This document shows, one piece after another, positions 14,167-16,086 of a stretch of 16,086 nucleotides of DNA. The position numbers and the translations under genes were made by a program. The stretch is from DAIOFH01 sp036745875 (GTDB lineage Bacteria > Planctomycetota > SZUA-567). How positions within the stretch are numbered: the stretch's first letter is position 1; each line of letters starts with the position of its first letter. The stretch covers positions 1-16,086 of the forward strand of contig DAIOFH010000092.1 of assembly GCA_036745875.1 (NCBI GenBank). The letters are read 5' to 3'. The notes beneath the pieces are model-generated. The model searched no databases. It was not told the DNA's origin and was given only the letters and a program-made list of their open reading frames with translations.

Positions 14167-14847
14167 ATGGCAGTACAGGAAGCATCATCAAAGAAAACCA
14201 TTCTCTGTTACGGCGACTCGAATACTTGGGGAGCCGTGCCCGGTCCGTTCCGCGAACGCTATCCGATTCATGTGCGTTGGCCCGGGGCGCTGTTCAAGCT
14301 TCTTCGGACGGCCGGATACCGCGTGGTTGAGGAAGGATTGTGCGGCAGGACGACGGTGTTTGACGACCCGATCGAAGGCGCGTTCGGGGTACAGAAAAAC
14401 GGCATGAAGGTATTTGGCTCGGTTTTGGCTTCGCATTGCCCGATCGACCTTGTCGTTATCATGCTCGGCACCAACGACCTGAAACGCCGTTTCAGCGCTA
14501 CGGCCGCCGATATTGCCGCGGGCGTCGGGGCGCTCGTGCAGACAGCACGCTCTCCGCAGTTCGGACCTGGGATGTCGGCTCCGCCGGACATGTTGGTGAT
14601 CTGCCCGCCCTCAATCTGGGAAGTCGAGCCGGGATTCGGGGCGATATTCAAAGGCGGCAGGGAGAAATCCCAGCACCTAACCACGGCGTTCAATAAAATG
14701 GGCAAAATGCTTTCCGTCCCGGTCCTGTTCGCGGAGGACTTTGCGCACTCCGACCCTTCAGACGGCATCCATTTTTCGGCCGAGACCCATGCGATCATTG
14801 CGCAGGAAGTCTGCCGCTGGATATTGGAGAGAAACAGCAACAGCTGA
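14167..14847 (+). CDS. SGNH/GDSL hydrolase, MsAcT-like (copy 1)
   Basis: This is a serine esterase or acyltransferase of the SGNH fold, 226 residues, without a signal peptide. Block I is CYGDSNTWG with nucleophile S18. The block II region has EEGLCGRTT, block III is IMLGTNDLK with N103, and block V is SDGIHFS with D199 and H202. The layout (ILCxGDSxTWG, VRWxGxL, VxEEGLxxRTT, DLVxIMLGTND, then DGIHF) follows the pattern I remember for the Mycobacterium smegmatis acyltransferase MsAcT, known for transesterification in water. The natural substrate is not predictable. AAAGGA (14157-14162) lies four bases before the ATG. The gene starts 21 bases after pyk with no terminator between, and it is followed by a paralogue. 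Confidence 0.9.
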   Translation: MAVQEASSKKTILCYGDSNTWGAVPGPFRERYPIHVRWPGALFKLLRTAGYRVVEEGLCGRTTVFDDPIEGAFGVQKNGMKVFGSVLASHCPIDLVVIMLGTNDLKRRFSATAADIAAGVGALVQTARSPQFGPGMSAPPDMLVICPPSIWEVEPGFGAIFKGGREKSQHLTTAFNKMGKMLSVPVLFAEDFAHSDPSDGIHFSAETHAIIAQEVCRWILERNSNS

Positions 14848-14879
14848 TACGAACCATTTGGACTGGAGTGGACATCTTT

Positions 14880-15554
14880 ATGAGCGTCAATGATGATTTT
14901 GTCAAAAGAAGCATTCTCTGCTACGGCGATTCGAATACCTGGGGATACGTGCCCGGCTCGATTATGGAGCGCTTCCCGGCCGACGTCCGCTGGCCCGGTG
15001 TGCTTTCGAAGTTGCTCCGCACCGACATTCGCGTCCTTGAGGAAGGTCTTTGCGGTCGGACGGCGATAACCGACGATCCTGTCGACAGCGCCACCGGCAT
15101 CGAACGTAACGGCATGAAAACCTTCGGCGCGATCTTGGAGACGCACTCGCCCCTCGATCTTGTCGTCATCATGCTCGGCATGAACGACCTCAAGCATTGC
15201 GCGAAACTGCCGCCGGTGGACATCGCCGAGGGCGTGGCCATCCTTGCCGAAATGGCCAGGTCGCCGCGTTTCGGCCCCAACTTTTCCGAATCCCCCGATG
15301 TTTTGATCATCTGCCCGCCGTCGATATGGGAAGTGGAATCCTCCTTCGGGCCGCGCTTCGCCGGCAGTAGGGAAAAATCCATGGAACTGCACGAGGCGTT
15401 CAGACTGGCAAGCAAACGCTACAATCTGCCGGTCATCTACGCCGACGACCTTGTTCAACCCGACACCTCGGACGGCATCCATCTGTCGGCGGACAGCCAT
15501 ACCATACTGGGTCAGGAAATCGCGCGCTGGATTTTGGAAAAGTACGGCGAGTGA
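14880..15554 (+). CDS. SGNH/GDSL hydrolase, MsAcT-like (copy 2)
   Basis: This is a tandem paralogue of the preceding gene; by eye about half the aligned residues are identical, with one single-residue gap. Block I CYGDSNTWG again has S18, block III reads IMLGMNDLK with N102, and block V is SDGIHLS with D198 and H201, so the catalytic set is complete. The middle residue of the block III G-x-N-D motif is Met instead of the Thr in copy 1; this position is variable in the superfamily. A GTG at 14868 is possible, but ATG 14880 has GGAGTGG about eight bases upstream and places the serine at the same position as in copy 1. The product has 224 residues and no signal peptide. It lies 32 bases after copy 1, so co-transcription with copy 1 and pyk is likely. 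Confidence 0.9.
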   Translation: MSVNDDFVKRSILCYGDSNTWGYVPGSIMERFPADVRWPGVLSKLLRTDIRVLEEGLCGRTAITDDPVDSATGIERNGMKTFGAILETHSPLDLVVIMLGMNDLKHCAKLPPVDIAEGVAILAEMARSPRFGPNFSESPDVLIICPPSIWEVESSFGPRFAGSREKSMELHEAFRLASKRYNLPVIYADDLVQPDTSDGIHLSADSHTILGQEIARWILEKYGE

Positions 15555-15575
15555 AACGTTCGAGATCGCATCATC

Positions 15576-15587
15576 TGCTTTAAAGCA
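15576..15587. other. Perfect 12-bp palindrome downstream of the second SGNH gene
   Basis: TGCTTTAAAGCA is self-complementary without a loop, so it is a poor terminator hairpin but a plausible dimer-protein site. It lies 22 bases after the SGNH stop in a 100-base gap with no clear terminator. The AT-rich tail of the gap (about 15619-15640) precedes the last gene, but no well-spaced promoter was found. Confidence 0.3.
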
Positions 15588-15654
15588 CTCAGGTCAGGGT
15601 GATAGCAGGAACGCGTTGTTATTTTAAATAGTATAAAAAGCGGAAACGCCACGT

Positions 15655-16002
15655 ATGGTGGAATTTCATAAAAGTGGCATTATTGTCACTGAAAACGAGT
15701 TTATGTTGGCGTGGGAAGATATTGCCTTGGTAGTCGTGCGGACGACTGATCAGGGGCCATCTGATGATGATGTCTTCTGGGAGTTTTATTCCCTGGAAGA
15801 TGCCGGGCACGGGACGCCGACATTGCGGTTTTCACAAAGCTGCACTGCTGGAGAAGAGTTGCTGGATATTGTGCCTAAGATGCTGGAAGGGTTCGATTAT
15901 CAAAAGGTTATCGATGCTATGTGCTCTGCCCAGAACGCTCAATTTGTTGTTTTCCGACGCCCTGACGTTCGCCGGTATAATGATGTTTTGTTTTTGCTGT
16001 AA
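15655..16002 (+). CDS. Conserved hypothetical protein (TTDxGP...DVFW type)
   Basis: The product has 115 residues, with no signal peptide or membrane segment. The pattern is a short beta-rich start, W20 in LAWEDI, then RTTDQGPSDDDVFWEF (29-44), a middle strand, LLDIVPKMLEGFDYQKVIDAM (69-89) and SAQNAQFVVFRRP (91-103). This series (W-x-D-I, TTDxGPxxxDVFW, LPGFDxxxVIxAM, NAxFxxWRR) matches a family of small uncharacterised bacterial proteins I recall; some relatives are immunity-like, but that is not established. Start ATG 15655 is the only ATG in the frame after an in-frame stop at 15634, and its ribosome-binding site is weak. Base composition is visibly more AT-rich than the genes before it, which suggests a different history. 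The 84 bases after its stop hold nothing I can identify. Confidence 0.65.
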   Translation: MVEFHKSGIIVTENEFMLAWEDIALVVVRTTDQGPSDDDVFWEFYSLEDAGHGTPTLRFSQSCTAGEELLDIVPKMLEGFDYQKVIDAMCSAQNAQFVVFRRPDVRRYNDVLFLL

Positions 16003-16086
16003 AAGCTGTGGGCAACCTTATCTACTGTGATAAATAACCCATTTCTGACCTTCAAAAAGACCAAAATCGAGCCACGGCACACTGCG

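Noticed and set aside
14268..15500. Reverse-strand open frame covering both SGNH genes
   Set aside because: Its repeat-like halves simply reflect the two paralogous genes on the forward strand.
15616..15637. Promoter pair TTGTTA / TATAAA before the last gene
   Set aside because: The spacer is only about 10 bases, too short for a sigma70 promoter.

Overview
The window is a gene-dense, GC-rich stretch of a bacterial chromosome. It holds thirteen recognisable genes of core metabolism, tRNA and cofactor biology and one unrecognised small gene. There are no rRNA or tRNA genes, no transposase and no CRISPR array. The organism uses the indirect GatCAB route to Gln-tRNA and/or Asn-tRNA. It carries HydF, the scaffold for [FeFe]-hydrogenase maturation, so a fermentative or hydrogen-metabolising anaerobe is likely. 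HisF resembles the deltaproteobacterial/Desulfovibrio-type branch, and the coiled-coil zinc-ribbon protein and the DUF4416 protein are also found in deltaproteobacteria and the PVC superphylum. I cannot place the organism below 'Gram-negative-type anaerobe, perhaps PVC or Deltaproteobacteria-like'.

Layout. (1) 1-22 is the end of a terminator from an upstream gene. (2) 71-5018, forward: a promoter, gatC, gatA, gatB, hisH and hisF, closed by a clear rho-independent terminator. gatA/gatB and hisH/hisF overlap, and both modules move ammonia released from glutamine to a second active site. (3) 5048-8068, forward: a coiled-coil zinc-ribbon gene, hydF and a tRNA-dihydrouridine synthase gene, each overlapping the next by a few bases. 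A perfect 13-bp-arm inverted repeat (8077-8130) separates this run from the convergent thiC. (4) 12443-8141, reverse: a promoter with a palindrome over its -10 box drives a four-gene run: a GH20/GH84-like protein of unknown function, a DUF4416 protein, a CYTH-domain phosphohydrolase/cyclase and thiC. (5) 12356-12723 is the only long gene-free stretch. It is a divergent intergenic region with the reverse promoter, a degenerate palindromic repeat and a probable pyk promoter. (6) 12724-15554, forward: pyk followed by two tandem paralogous SGNH hydrolases resembling the MsAcT acyltransferase/esterase group. (7) 15655-16002: a small, more AT-rich gene of a conserved but uncharacterised type.

The parts most worth attention are the reverse-strand operon and the tandem MsAcT-like pair. 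The operon joins thiamine pyrimidine synthesis to a CYTH triphosphate enzyme, a DUF4416 protein and a divergent hexosaminidase-fold protein. Smaller points are a pyruvate kinase with the sequence signature of K+-independent enzymes, a 26-bp duplication at the thiC start and an unusual Fe-S cysteine spacing in ThiC. No clearly novel defence or mobile system is visible.
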